A stretch of DNA of 64,000 nucleotides from Agarophyton chilense (Eukaryota; Rhodophyta; Florideophyceae; Gracilariales; Gracilariaceae). This document shows positions 23,445 through 34,687 of this stretch, in pieces. Made by a program: the position numbers and the translations under genes. Numbering within the stretch: the stretch's first letter is position 1; every line of letters starts with the position of its first letter. The notes below the pieces were generated by a model that saw only the letters and a program-made list of their open reading frames with translations, was not told the origin of the DNA and ran no database searches. The stretch lies in NCBI GenBank assembly GCA_030374765.1, contig JARGXX010000095.1:2936462-3000461 (forward strand), in the 5' to 3' direction.

Positions 23445-24864
23445 TTTCTGGGCCGGTAATGGCGCGGGTGGTGACAGACCCAGGAGAACGAAATGCCAGG
23501 GGGTACCAGTCTACAACCGTAGACAAAACGACAGAGGCCGGCGGAAGCGGCCAACCAGTAAAGGCCCAGGGAGCACTAACAAACGATACAACCACTTCGA
23601 AGAACACCTTCGAGCGCCAGCAAGCCACTGCAGGGCTGCACTCGTAGTGGGGAAAGGTTGATGCTAAAGACGGCGGGAGACCAAGCCGCCAAGGAAAGTG
23701 AAAGGGGGAAGCAGGGCAGAGAGAGAAACGGTTAATGGCAAAAGAGGCCCGGACAGGGCTGAGAGAAGTGAGGGTGCCAAAGGAGCTTCAAGGGAAAAGT
23801 GGTCTGCCCGAGCAGAGTTGGCGCCGAAGCGCTCGGCTTGGGGGTTTATATGGACGATCAGAATATTGCATAAACTCTACTCATGCATAAGACAAAGCCC
23901 AAAAGCTACACCCGTAGCCTTGAATTTGGGACGTCTTCTAGTAGACCTCCCTAGGAAAGGCTCTGTCTATTCTGATGACGTCTATATAATACGTGGTTGG
24001 AATCTGGATTCACCAGTTCCACCGTTTCATCCAAACATGAATTCTACAACCTTGATTCGAGAGATGACCGACGACGATACCGACTCATCCAGCCGCGAGC
24101 CGGTATACGCGCCGGTGTTGGACCTTGAAGCCGAAGAATTGGACAGTGAAGTGGACCAGAGCGTCACCCATGCGTCTGTGGAAGCGGTCATAGACCAGTT
24201 CCAACTGGTCGTGGACGACGCTATGGCTGGCCACCCTCAACCTGACAACGCGGTCTATGCCGCCGCCGGGGAGGTGGCGACAGTGGTGGCGGGGCCATGA
24301 CGTCGGTGCGTCCAGGTGTGGCAAGGTGCGGTAAGATGCGGAGGAGACCGAGGCGGAGGAGGCGAAGGCCGCGAAGGCGGAGGCCATAGGGGTGGAGGCC
24401 ATGGAGGCGGACAACAAAGAGGCGGAAGAGGCTGTTGGGGCGCAGACAAGGGAGAGGGTTCATGCGCGCTGCGACGGCAGAGCGACGATGGGGCGCTTGA
24501 CGAAGAGCGGCAGGTTGGTGATGCGGGCGCAAGGGCGGGCGAAATCTGCGACGACAGCGAGGAGCCAGACGGTGCTGGGGGACGTGGCGCGGAATTGCGC
24601 AACGACCGGCGCCAGGCCACAGTGGAGGGCGAGTTGTAGGAGGTGACGAAGGGTGGTGAGGCCTCTGGAGGAAGTTGGAGTGGGGGTGGTGGCTTTGAAG
24701 CGGATCTTAATCTCGAGATTCGCTTCCACTTCCACCACCCCAACTTGCCGTTCCACACCAACCAATTGTTGGTGTGGAAGCCCCAGGTGCAGGGACAGGG
24801 GGATTGCTCCGGTCCACAAGACAGATACCGAGAGACATCCCCCTATCCTTGCTGGGCGGTTACA
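23433..24864 (-). repeat. 5' LTR of the gypsy element
   Basis: This copy is read first on the minus strand. Its last 12 nt contain the Gag start codon. An ATATAAA box lies near 23,843-23,849. A 200-aa plus-strand ORF (23698-24300) parallels that of the other LTR. Confidence 0.95.
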
Positions 24865-24869
24865 CTACC
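24865..24869. repeat. Target-site duplication, right copy
   Basis: CTACC directly abuts the right LTR. It pairs with GTACC at 15995-15999, with one mismatch over five bases. Confidence 0.7.
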
Positions 24870-25990
24870 ATTCGTTCCACCTGGCCATTGGACATTGGTG
24901 CATAGGCTAGTCCTGGCTTTAGAAAGATTCCTTTTTGGTCGGTGAAATTCTTGAGAGCCTCGGCTTTGAAAGAGGTAAAACTGTCACAGACTAGGGTGGG
25001 AGAAGGCCCGATTGGGAAAACTATTTGGAATAGGACAAAATTTATCACGATTGTAGCGGTCTGGGACTTAGTGGCTAGAGTGATATGCCATCCTGTCAGA
25101 TGCTCAACTCCGAACAGCGCGAAACCATTTTCTTGCTTTGTGTAAGGCGGCGGACCTCCAATATACATTGAAAAGGTGCTAAAGAGATTTGTTAGCAGAA
25201 CGAGCTGGACCGACCGAAAGCCTATCAAACGGTTCATGTGCTGACATCTTTCACAACTTCGAACGTATGCAACTATGTCAGTGAACATCTGCGGCCACCG
25301 AAACCTGTCACATATGAAATTCTTTGTAGATTCATACCCCAGTGTCCCACATCATCTTATAAAGATCTTAAAAATCTTCGGACGTTCCTCTATCGGTGCA
25401 ATCGGTCTCAGACCACTTTATGTGCGCAGAAATAGCTGTAATACCGAGCTTGGAAATTTTTTTGTTGTTTCTTTTCATTGCATCTCGGTTATCTGGGTTG
25501 TTAGCGCCCATAGGCATATTGCTCAAGTACCGCCCGATTTAAGAACAGAAAGAACCGAGATTATGCAACGGCGTTCTTTCGAAACCATCCTCACCGTACT
25601 GCATACTCAAGGGATGGGAGTCTTCTTATTTCGCTAATCTGGAAAGGTAGTCCGCCGCGTCGTTCCCATCCCCCGGCCTATTGACAATCTGGAATCCATA
25701 CTGGGCAAAAAGGTCTAGCAATAGAGCTAGCCATCCATGAATTTTTCTTTTCTCAAAAGCATAGCAGAAAGCTTGGTGGTCCGTTACGAGCAGAAATGGA
25801 TTTGCATTCAGCAAATATAAACGAAACTTTTTCAGTGCATACACGGCTTCTAATGCTTCTTTTTCACGCATCGAGTACTTTCGTTCCGATGCATTCCTAG
25901 TCGGGCTGGCCAATTGAACAGAATGAAACATACCATCTTTCTTTTTCTGCGCTAGCACGGCTGCCATGGCCAAGGAAAATGCATCTGTCA
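24865..25990 (-). pseudogene. RNase H and integrase N-terminal half of the old gypsy element
   Basis: Minus-strand ORF 25973-25626 is RNase H-like (VLAQKKKDGMFH, KEALEAVYALKKFRLYL, VTDHQAFCYAF, DAADYLSR). ORF 25288-24865 is integrase (SCERCQHMN, GVEHLTGWHI, VCDSFTSF, YAPMSNGQVERMV) and runs straight into the LTR. The stretch between 25,290 and 25,625 lost its frame. The second integrase Asp context reads CDSF where the neighbour has SDNA. Confidence 0.85.
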
Positions 25991-27672
25991 GGGGATACCA
26001 TCGTTTACGAATCGAATAACGTCACTCATTGAAATGTTGCAGGAGCCGTACAGAAAGACCATAAAACGGACAAAGTATGCTATCAAAGCAATTTCGTTGC
26101 ACATCCTGTCTTGGGGCCCTGTCCACAATAAAGCATTTCGTCGAGTGAAAGACACGATATGCGATGCATTCAAACTTGCATAGCCGTCATCTCAGAATAT
26201 TTTCTGCATACATAATGACGCTTCAGACTGATTTCCGGAGGCAGCAATGACTCAAATAGATGAAAATGTGAAGTGCGACCTTCTTGAAGATGGTTTCCTG
26301 CCACTTCAACAATTTTACCTCTTGCACGTTGTTATGAGTCTTTTCTTATTAGGGAGCATTACTGCCCGGCGGACTGGTCGTGCACGCAAGATTTACACGT
26401 ATGCGCCAAGAACTGCTGCTTTATTATAATTTTTATTATTTGCATCATGTTAATGGAGGAAGTTTACTGTAGTAGTCTAAACTATTTAGTGGCTGTGATA
26501 AAAACCTAAACGCTAACAAGGGGTGTAAGACCCGACGGTTCTAGGGAGTACGGGATGTGTTCGACCTAGGTGGAGGAAATTGAGGATGCCTGTAAGATGT
26601 GGCATCACCAGCCACTAAAGTATGCCACAGGAACGGCGGGCTCGATGAGACCACGTTAGTAGACGAAAATTCACAGCGTTTGCCGTTCCGGAAACCCGTA
26701 TGGACACTAGGCTTACCTTTATGGTCGATAGTAGAAACCAAAAGGAATAAAGGAAGTCTAGTAGGTGCTTCTCTTTACAATGATGACATTGGTGGCCATG
26801 TTTGGTTAAGATATATCTCACCAGCCACCCGATTAGCGGTGGCGCTTCTCGCCACGTGTCCACCGGGAGATGCACTTTAGGTGGGCCTCCCTATCCACTT
26901 ACTGTTATCTAAATAATACTAGATCAGCGAAAAGCTAAGCTGATTACTATATAAACAACTGTAGTACACGGTGCATGCAAGCAGACTTCTAGGTCCACCA
27001 CGTGGCATAATTTCCTCATCTGTGTAGCTCACTATTCTACAGATCCCCTTCCTAGCGACAGCCGCACCCGGTGGCTGTACCTTAACAAAGCGTTCGCCAG
27101 TGCGGGATGCACTATGCCGTCTGGGAATACCGAGCGGTAAGCCGAAAGGGTTTGACCACCGTTGTGGTGCTTGAGGTTCATCCCCCGTGGTCTTTCGTAA
27201 GGGCTTGGCGATTAAGCTTTCCTTTATTTTTGCAAATATTGGTCGGGAGGTCTTGTACCAATCGGTTCTGTCGCTTTCTCGATTGCATGTTTAGGGCGTG
27301 TTCAGTGCCATGCGAACGTCATACTTCGTTGATGTCTTCTCCTCTTCTTCTTCCTTCGTCGCGCGGTACCCTTTTCGTGTCATTGTTTCCGTTCGACCAC
27401 TTTCTTTTCTCTCCACTTACCGTATTGGTGTATTTTCCGTGTCCCTTGCCCGTTAAATTGCACTCGTCGCAACCCCCGCAGATTCACCGACATTTCGTGG
27501 TAGATATAGACTGTATTTGGGAGGGTCAACAGAGCACTGTGGTGGCTCTCGTCGTTTTTCGAACCAAATTACAGGTGTGGTTTCCGTGTCGGTGGTGCCC
27601 CTTTGGGTTTTTCCGGCTCATTCAACGTAGAATTCGAGCATCCCCAAAAACACATTACACGACCGTCATGGC
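25991..27672. other. Spacer without recognised genes
   Basis: ORFs are at most ~190 aa (27107-27676 plus) and low in recognisable content. The part from 26,500 to 27,240 is GC-richer, with several short repeats of 'CCACG' and 'CACCAG'. It could be an eroded LTR or untranslated leader of the decayed element that follows, but I cannot define ends. Confidence 0.35.
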
Positions 27673-29547
27673 TTGAAGCGGACGAGAGAGCCTACCGTCG
27701 ATGGGTATAAAAAACTTGGCTCCAAGGCTATACCTCGTCGTTTTGCCTCTTCATCAATGCTGGCAACCATGTCTTGTAAGGGTACTCGCGGTGCGAACCA
27801 CAGCCGTGGTATTTCGAAGCCTCTGACCCGCTCCCGCTCTCGGGGTAGTGGTCGTGGCAAGTCTGTTACCGCTCCGGTTTCATCCTTATCACTAATTCTT
27901 GGTTGGACGTTTGGTTTCTTTCGTGGGTCCGGTCATTACGATCCGTACCTATTCAACACCCGGTCTGCAACCCTCAACCAAAATGGTCTGCTCCCAAAGA
28001 AGCTCAATGCGCTGCACTTGAAGGTCACCTTTTGCCCTGTCCCTATTAACACCGCTGGGTTGGGTTTGCAGTGTAAGCATCCCACCCTTTCGGGTTATGC
28101 ACCATGGAGTCGTTGGGACAATCATCGTATTGGCGCCGTGCCATTAGCTCCATCGATACTGCCAAGGGAGAATCTTTTCCGTCCAGGAAGACAGGCTTGC
28201 TCTCAAAAGTGTCAGTCGCACTCACCGTTTCGGTTTTTCATTCCTATGACTCTTCCGAGCGACCTACTATATCTGTGATGTAACGATGAGTTCTATTACT
28301 TCCGTAACCATGTGGGATTATTGCGCCTTCTCGGTCCATCGACGAAGTGGCTGAAGGTCGACCCGGAAAAGGTGATGTTGAACTCCCCATTCAACACCAT
28401 TCCTTGGTTAGATGGTGACCGCTGAGGCGAGGACGCTGCCACCAAGGCCCAGATCCGCTGTCGGAATGGTCTCGTCCGTACAATGTATGGATTCATTTGC
28501 ACTGAGTTCTTCTATCAATCAACGGAGAATCGCCGCAAATGTTCTTATACCCGTCCTGCATGGTGGTCGGACTACGAGGTACCTCAATGGTTGTGCGTTG
28601 CGAATCTTCCCCTGCTGGAATACTTTGGCAGCCTTTGCGACCAAACCAAGGAGTACTATCGTATTATTTAGCCTGTAGCTCTCGCAGAGTGGGCCGTTTT
28701 GGTTGGTCTTCTAGCTGTAAAAGCTTCCCGCGAAGGTATTACCCGGAAAAGCCGTCGCTCCGACCTTCGGATCACCACTTATGGTTTCTCACCTGCAGGT
28801 CATATCTTCCGACTTCCTCGCACCACAGTGGATCTCATCCGCCAGATTGGTGTGGGTCAGATTCTCTTCGGTACGGAATACATCATTTCCCAGCTTAAGA
28901 CTTACCGAGAGGCGTCGCTGTCGCATCCGTGGAAGGATGACAAATGTTGAGGGGTTTGTAACTTCGAGAAGTTCGCCATTACCGGTGAGATGAATCGAGT
29001 ATTTCTAGGCGCAGAATTTACTCGTGGATTCCTTCAGCTCTTTACCCATGAGGTGGAGAATCTGTAAGGTATTAATCCCGTCACTACGACCACCGTACCT
29101 GCTGGCTCCGCTGATCTTTCTTCTATCTGCACTCCCCGTGTTTCCCGTTCGGTTCCTGCTCATTCTTCTGGGCATTCACAATCTCTCTTTGTGAGTCTTA
29201 CCACAGCTGGCTATGGTGAACCAGGTACTGCCCCTGAAGTTTGTGGTGCGCTTCTGAGGATACAGCGCGTGTTTGTCTTTCTCCTCAACCGATCTGGTCC
29301 GTGCTCCCTCCAGAAAGCTCTCTCGCTCCTGAAGCAGCTAATTACTCGTCACGCGGACTATATAGCCGGTATCAACCAGGCAGATCCCTTCCCTAATCGA
29401 TTTCAGGCCGGGATGTACCAAGCAGTTACGCATCACGTCTCGTATCTCAGTATCATTGTGATTCAAACCGACACTTCGAGCGATCCCCTCATGGGCATCA
29501 CTGTTGATTTTTTTTTTGGCTTCCACCAGCTGTTATCCTGTGGGTAA
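27673..29547 (+). pseudogene. Decayed long reading frame of unknown origin
   Basis: A single frame can be followed for ~1.9 kb across five stops (TGA 28276; one TGA near 28,424; TAG near 28,670; TGA near 28,948; TAA near 29,066). Protein-like stretches lie between them, for example 'EFYYFRNHVGLLRLLGPSTK', 'CRNGLVRTMYGFICTEFFY', 'WLCVANLPLLEYFGSLCDQT' and 'TYGFSPAGHIFRLPRTTVDL'. The N-terminal part is Arg/Ser/Gly-rich (residues ~55-70), like a nucleic-acid-binding arm of a capsid or Gag. No family is recognised. The mix of all three stops argues for decay and against a variant code. Confidence 0.5.
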
Positions 29548-31325
29548 CGTGCCGATGTCCATCCCCTGATCATCGTCCTTCTTTGCTCCTCATTTTCCTC
29601 GGGTACCTCTTCAGGTCTGCCGCCATTTCTTCCGACTATTCAGAGTTTTTCTCCGAACTGGCTTAGTGCTGGCTCACAGTCTCCCACTCCGAACCTACCT
29701 GGCATTGGTCCTGGGCCTTCCAGAAGAGCTTCTACCAATTATGATGCGGATCCCTTCCTTGAAGGGTCTTTGTAGGTTTCTGACCTATTGTGGATGGCGA
29801 TAAACTTGTGATCTCTTCTTGACTATAAGATCTAGCTATCTTTTGCAATGAGCAATCGCAAATAAAATGCCCCATATCCCCCGCCTGCTCGGACTGTACC
29901 AGTGTAGGTCTTTACCAATCGGGTGGCGGGAGCTCGTTGCGCCTGCACCAGTACCCTAGTCGGAGGTTGCGTGGTATATGGTGAGGAGGTACCAATGTTT
30001 CATCTCCAGTGTCATAGTTATACCACCGTACGGAGTAACGAAGACTTGCTCGTATTCCTCTGTGATCTACAATAGTGTCGATCGAGCATTCGGAGACTGG
30101 GACCTAAGGGTGCGTGCCTAATTGAAGAGCGGAGCCCTGCTCCTGGTCACCTCGGGTTGTGGTAGGGTCTAAAGTGTTCTCCAGGTCTTGCGACTGAACG
30201 CTACTCGTACAACTTGGTGAAATTGACACCGGTTCTGGAGATGTCGTGTCAAAGGTTGGGTTCGCTTTAACCTTACGTATACATGGCCGTAATTAGTGAT
30301 GTATTGGAAAGGGGAGTGGGGAGTTTGAGTTGCTCCAGTCGCTCATCTAGATGCTGGTTTAGGTTCAGCTTGGATGCCCTCAGTGTAGTATCCGCTCTAC
30401 AAAGAGAGCAGACACCTGCGACAGTATTCGGGAAAGCCGAATGGGTGCTTGCAGCTAAAGGGAAGATGTGGTAGAGAACATTACTAGCGAGCTAGAATGG
30501 GGGTAGTGAGGCCCCAATTGCAAATGAGGGTGGTTGGTACTATGAAACGGACAACTACTTGTTGTAGCTTGTCCAGATCTCCAGATAAGGAATACTGAAC
30601 AAGAAACAAGTCAGTTGTGACCGCGTTTGTTGTTTCCTTTACTTTGTACTCGGCCCTCCCCTCTGTGCCTTATGTACTGTGCACACGGGTGAGCGCCGCA
30701 CATAATAATATCTAGATGTACTCTTGGTTAGCCAATTTTCCCCTCTACAGTACGAGATAACTAGCTCTAAATGGGGGTCCGCCTACGAAGGGTAGGCCTG
30801 GTTGCCACGTTGTTGCCCACTATACGCGCCGTTTCCAATCCGGTAGTTCCCTATAAAGGGTCAAATAGGATGCGCCGTTGCAGACCTAGATCCCACGTGT
30901 AACATACCACCTCAAGCACTCTCTGCGGGGTTCGGCTTCATAACTTCATCCTAGCCGTTGCACTCACTTAGGAGTATCATCATACTTAGCCAAAAAAATC
31001 TTCCATCGGCATTCCGACAGTGCAGAATACTACACATCCCCCTGCTAAGCGCGAAGCCCCGGCGACGCAAGACGTCTTTATACCGGAGCATGCATCTCCA
31101 TTCCGAAATTTCCTCGTCTCCACGAAAGTACCATCTGTATTGACTTAATCAGCGATGAACCCATACGCGCCGCAAAACTCCGAAAACGGAGACATACCGT
31201 CAGAGAGTCCTTACGACAGCAGTGGCTTCAATTCGCAAGCTGCGGCGCCTTCGGTTTTCCAATCAATGCGGTCTCCTCGCGTGGGTTTCCACTCCTTGTC
31301 CTTATAGCTTTCGGCTTCAGGTGTG
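29548..31325. other. Spacer without recognised genes
   Basis: I see only short ORFs (up to ~63 aa) and no clear repeat. It lies between the decayed frame and the orphan ORF and may be part of the same decayed element. Confidence 0.35.
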
Positions 31326-32294
31326 ATGTCGACTGCACTTTATGTATCTTCCGCTGTGATCATTCGAGCGCCGTCTCGTCGGGCTCAACGCAGCTATCCA
31401 CATCCCGCAGACTTGGTGGGACGAGACACTCTCGACGATGCTGACCTCTTCGCGGAGGCTCCCTGTTTTGACCCATTCGCTCTTCGCGATGACGCGTTGA
31501 TCAGCCGGTACGTATTCAGCGGCTACATTCCCGATGGTCTTTCGTTTGCGGCTATCCGCAGCTGCGATTGGCTTACTCACTGTGTTTTGCCAGATAACGC
31601 GACTGTCCGGTATACCAATGAATGTATGGACGAAGCTCGAACTCAGTTCACCAAACTGATATACCAGCGCCTGCACCGTTTCATTAGCACGGTTGTTCTC
31701 ACTGCAGATTGGAATCTGGATCCCTGGATAGCTCACAAAAATAGAGAGGGATACTCGTACATCGAGAACTTATACGAAGTCGACGTCGACGAATGGCGCG
31801 GCTTATGCGATGTACGCAACGCGGCACTCTGCTTTCGCCGGCCCTTGCTCCGTGAGCACTTACGCTCCCTCCACAAGATAGACATTCTTTACTGGTATTA
31901 TGTTCGTTGCGAACGACGTACGAGATCCCGCTTGGGGTACCTGGTTCCATACCAAATGATCGAGATTGATCGAATTAGGCGGAATGCTAGCTTTGGATGC
32001 TATATTGCGCTGCCAGATTACTGGGCGGAGATCGAGAGCCCTCGTGAATGTCCGGTGAAGCTTCCCCTTGCCGTAACATATATCGGTTCTGCGTTGATTA
32101 ACGATCCGTTCTCGGGATACTGGACGATCTTGTTCTCCGAGTTCATTGCCAAGATGGCAAAGCATATACTCTGGGATGCATACAATACCTATCTGGTTTG
32201 GAACATGTCGCCAAAAGCGCGGAGATATGCGAGACAACTCGATCTTTCCCTTGTGTTGAGGTCCCGGGCCAATTTTGACGAACTCTTACTCTAG
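31326..32294 (+). CDS. Orphan 322-aa ORF, function unknown
   Basis: An uninterrupted frame runs from ATG 31326 to TAG. The protein is rich in Arg, Trp and Tyr, with segments such as 'YIPDGLSFAAIRSCDWLTHC', 'WYYVRCERRTRSRLGYLVPY' and 'FSGYWTILFSEFIAKMAKHI'. I recognise no motif, signal peptide or clear membrane segment. It sits between two decayed frames on the same strand, so it may be the one intact gene of an old mobile or viral element. Confidence 0.4.
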   Translation: MSTALYVSSAVIIRAPSRRAQRSYPHPADLVGRDTLDDADLFAEAPCFDPFALRDDALISRYVFSGYIPDGLSFAAIRSCDWLTHCVLPDNATVRYTNECMDEARTQFTKLIYQRLHRFISTVVLTADWNLDPWIAHKNREGYSYIENLYEVDVDEWRGLCDVRNAALCFRRPLLREHLRSLHKIDILYWYYVRCERRTRSRLGYLVPYQMIEIDRIRRNASFGCYIALPDYWAEIESPRECPVKLPLAVTYIGSALINDPFSGYWTILFSEFIAKMAKHILWDAYNTYLVWNMSPKARRYARQLDLSLVLRSRANFDELLL

Positions 32295-32322
32295 GTAGAG
32301 TTGATCTAGAGTATCGACTGGC

Positions 32323-32766
32323 ATGAAGTTCCATTGGATCAATAAGCTCGAGGCACAATGGTGCGTCATCGAGATCACTCGTCAGGACGCATAGGGACGC
32401 ACAGCTAATGCTGGAGATTTTGCATGGTACAATCCCTAGACCAGCCAGATAATCACGTCTGATCAGGCTCGTGACCTTCGTGGGAGTCCCATAGAGTTCC
32501 CTTCAAACCAGCGTACCAGATATTTGTACGAGTCCACACCTTCCGAGTTTGCAGATCAGAAGTATGAGGAAGCTCCAGGTGCTGAGGCAGATCTCGATTT
32601 CGAGGATGAACCTGAACTATCCGGTACTGCGCCTGTAACTGCTGCTTGGCCACCAACGGCTACGATATCTAGTGTCAACCCGTCGATGGAATACCATCAT
32701 AGGTTCGCCCAACAACCGAACGATGCAGAGGATCACTTTTTGGTACCTTTAAGAAAATCTTCTTAG
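32323..32766 (+). pseudogene. Decayed ORF downstream of the orphan gene
   Basis: One frame reads from ATG 32323 through two TAG stops near 32,390 and 32,440 to a stop at 32,766. Protein-like parts are 'KFHWINKLEAQWCVIEITRQ' and an acidic region with 'EEAPGAEADLDFEDEPEL'. There is no known family. The strand and decay style match the frame at 27.7-29.5 kb. Confidence 0.35.
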
Positions 32767-32886
32767 ACGCGGGCTTCCCCGAAGCACAGCTGCAAGGCCA
32801 TCGTGCTGCGCTTACCGCCATTCTGAATCATCATAACAGCGGGTAAGTTCTTCGACCGTTAGATATCCTCAACACCCTTGAGGCGA

Positions 32887-33092
32887 TAACATAAACCAAA
32901 TTCTTCTGTTTCCGTGACTTCACATTTCTCTCAGTACTTCTTCTTCTTTTCGAGTCTTTCCTTCTTCTTCTCTCATATCCTTCTAATATAATGTAAACCA
33001 AATTTTTCTGCTTCCGTGACTCCACGTTTCTCTAAGTACTTCTTCTTCTTCTTCAGTCTTCTCGTCTTCTTCTCTCACATCATTCTTCTGAA
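32887..33092. repeat. Two-copy tandem repeat of ~105 bp, pyrimidine-rich
   Basis: Two diverged copies share AAACCAAATT(C/T)TTCTG, then TTCCGTGACT, then AGTACTTCTTCTTCTT and a CTTCTTCTCTCA run. The top strand is rich in CTT triplets. Confidence 0.7.
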
Positions 33093-33103
33093 GGGAAAGG
33101 GGA

Positions 33104-33574
33104 TTAGCAGTCGCTCCGCGAAATCGTGTCTAGAAAGCCCATTATCGCGGTGTCGATCTCCACAGAGAGTGGTAGTCGAGTGAGACAATGACAACGCACA
33201 ACCTGCGAGCGCGGGATATGAGTCATTGGCTCCCAAGTATCTGCTTTCGGAGGAAACCCGTACCAAAGAATACAATACACCAGTCTGTGGATGTCTTCGT
33301 GTTCTCCGTGGTCGATGATGCGATATATGACGTATTCCTGGGAATTTCCCACCGTTTTGACGGATGGCGCGAGGTTCCCGTTCACCGGCTTATACCGTCT
33401 GACAAACGAACACAATGAATCATGACGGTATGTGACAACGTTTTCGTTTCCTTGAACCTCCCAAGAGAGCGCTTGGCAACTTCCTACATCTTCAGGTTGA
33501 ACCTTCGTAGTCTTTTCGGACAGCTTAGGGCTTTTTTGTGCCACCGGAGCGCCGTTCTCGGCTTCTGACTGCAT
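33104..33574 (-). pseudogene. Chromodomain-bearing remnant, probably the integrase tail of a chromovirus
   Basis: The ORF has 156 aa. Residues ~95-145 match a chromodomain: 'EYVIYRIIDHGEHEDIH' followed by 'CILWYGFPPKADTWEP', with the aromatic and WEP positions kept. A preceding 'FVRRYKPVNG' resembles the linker seen at the end of chromovirus integrases. No integrase core is recognisable next to it, so I read it as a fragment. A host chromodomain gene is the alternative. Confidence 0.6.
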
Positions 33575-34687
33575 AGTCGTTGGGTCTAGGGTTACACGTT
33601 CTTCTTAACGTTGCGTGTTCTGTCTTTTCTTCTGAGGGTTCTTAGCCAAACTGGGCTTCTTCACCGAGGGTTCAGCCGGGTGTGCATCCACCACCAATGG
33701 AGGTTAAGCTTCATATTCGTCTTCTTCTCTTTGGTCAGCTGCCAAGAATTATCGCTCAGCGAGTGGCGTTTCACTTGACGGTTCAATCTGAAAGGGTAAT
33801 GGCGTGTGTGCAGCCGTTCCAGGATCATATCTACCTGGACCAAATTTGAAAATATCTTTCCTTTCTTCGGGTACTACGGTCGTACCAGAGTTCTGGCTCC
33901 TGCCACGGGGCTTATTCAGATTTTTCGGAGAATTGCCGTGGAATGCCATTGTACTGCTGCGCAGCGGGAGATCACGGACCGTGTCAGCGCCATCGTCTGT
34001 GTTTTCGGAAAGCTATTATTGGGTTTTAGATTTCTAGTTTGGGTGTGCTAGAATGTCTATGGTTAGCATTCATGGATTCGCAGATTTTTGATGCCAGAAT
34101 ATCTAGCGCAAAAATACTAGCCCAAGTGAAGTTTGGGGAGAATGTAGAAAACTAGCAATCATCCGTACTAACACCGGCACACTAGGAAGAATGGAAGAGA
34201 ACTTTGGAGATATCTTTCGATACTCATCAATCCTAGACCATTAGTTCTACCGACAATGAAAGGAATACTGAACGCTATCTAGCGCATGATCATTCATTTC
34301 GCGCAGGTATCGTAGCTAGTATGAGCCGTTCAAATGCCCTGCACATTCAATTTAATGTCCTCTAATGACCCTAATGGCCAGTGCATAATACGGCGATCCT
34401 GCAACTGAGACCCGAAACGCGTCCCCGTTGCACGTGAAATGAGATCTTCCCAATTCGCATGCGGTGAACCGCTTTGCATCACGTCCTCCGATCGTTGCGC
34501 TTCACCTCGCGTCGCGCTTCGCGCGACGCGAAGAACCCTCCATTCTCCGAGAACCGTCCAAGCAGTACACCAGTTCACCCTTCATCAATCCCAAATTCCT
34601 ACCTAAGTAGATAGACATCACAAAATCACACAAGTTAGAGCCCAATTCCTCGCTTCATGCAAGCACATTCCATATAAACAAACTTAC
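33575..34687. other. Spacer with one strong small hairpin
   Basis: No gene is recognised. A perfect inverted repeat of 11 bp with a 3-nt loop lies at 34507-34531 (TCGCGTCGCGC / GCGCGACGCGA). Short minus-strand ORFs at 33,661-33,949 may belong to the chromodomain remnant. Confidence 0.4.

Larger units (their letters stand above)
16000..24864 (-). mobile_element. Ty3/gypsy LTR retrotransposon, full length, minus strand
   Basis: Two 1,432-bp LTRs (16000-17431 and 23433-24864) flank one gag-pol frame. On the minus strand each LTR starts TGTAAC and ends TCTACA. The domain order protease, reverse transcriptase, RNase H, integrase is Ty3/gypsy type. By eye the LTRs differ at about 17 positions (~1.2%), so the insertion is fairly young. 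Two in-frame stops make this copy non-autonomous. Confidence 0.95.
15666..25990 (-). mobile_element. Old truncated Ty3/gypsy element interrupted by a younger gypsy insertion
   Basis: The two outer pieces (15,666-15,999 and 24,865-~25,990) are one RNase H plus integrase stretch of an older minus-strand element. It is 5' truncated near the RNase H 'TDA' motif at ~25,990 and has frame damage between 25,290 and 25,625. I see no LTRs of its own. Confidence 0.75.

Noticed and set aside
27673..29547. Variant genetic code (TGA read as an amino acid) in the decayed frame
   Set aside because: TAG and TAA also interrupt it, so simple decay explains all stops.
34507..34531. 11-bp hairpin as a transcription terminator
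   Set aside because: Bacterial-type terminators do not apply here, and there is no gene end next to it.
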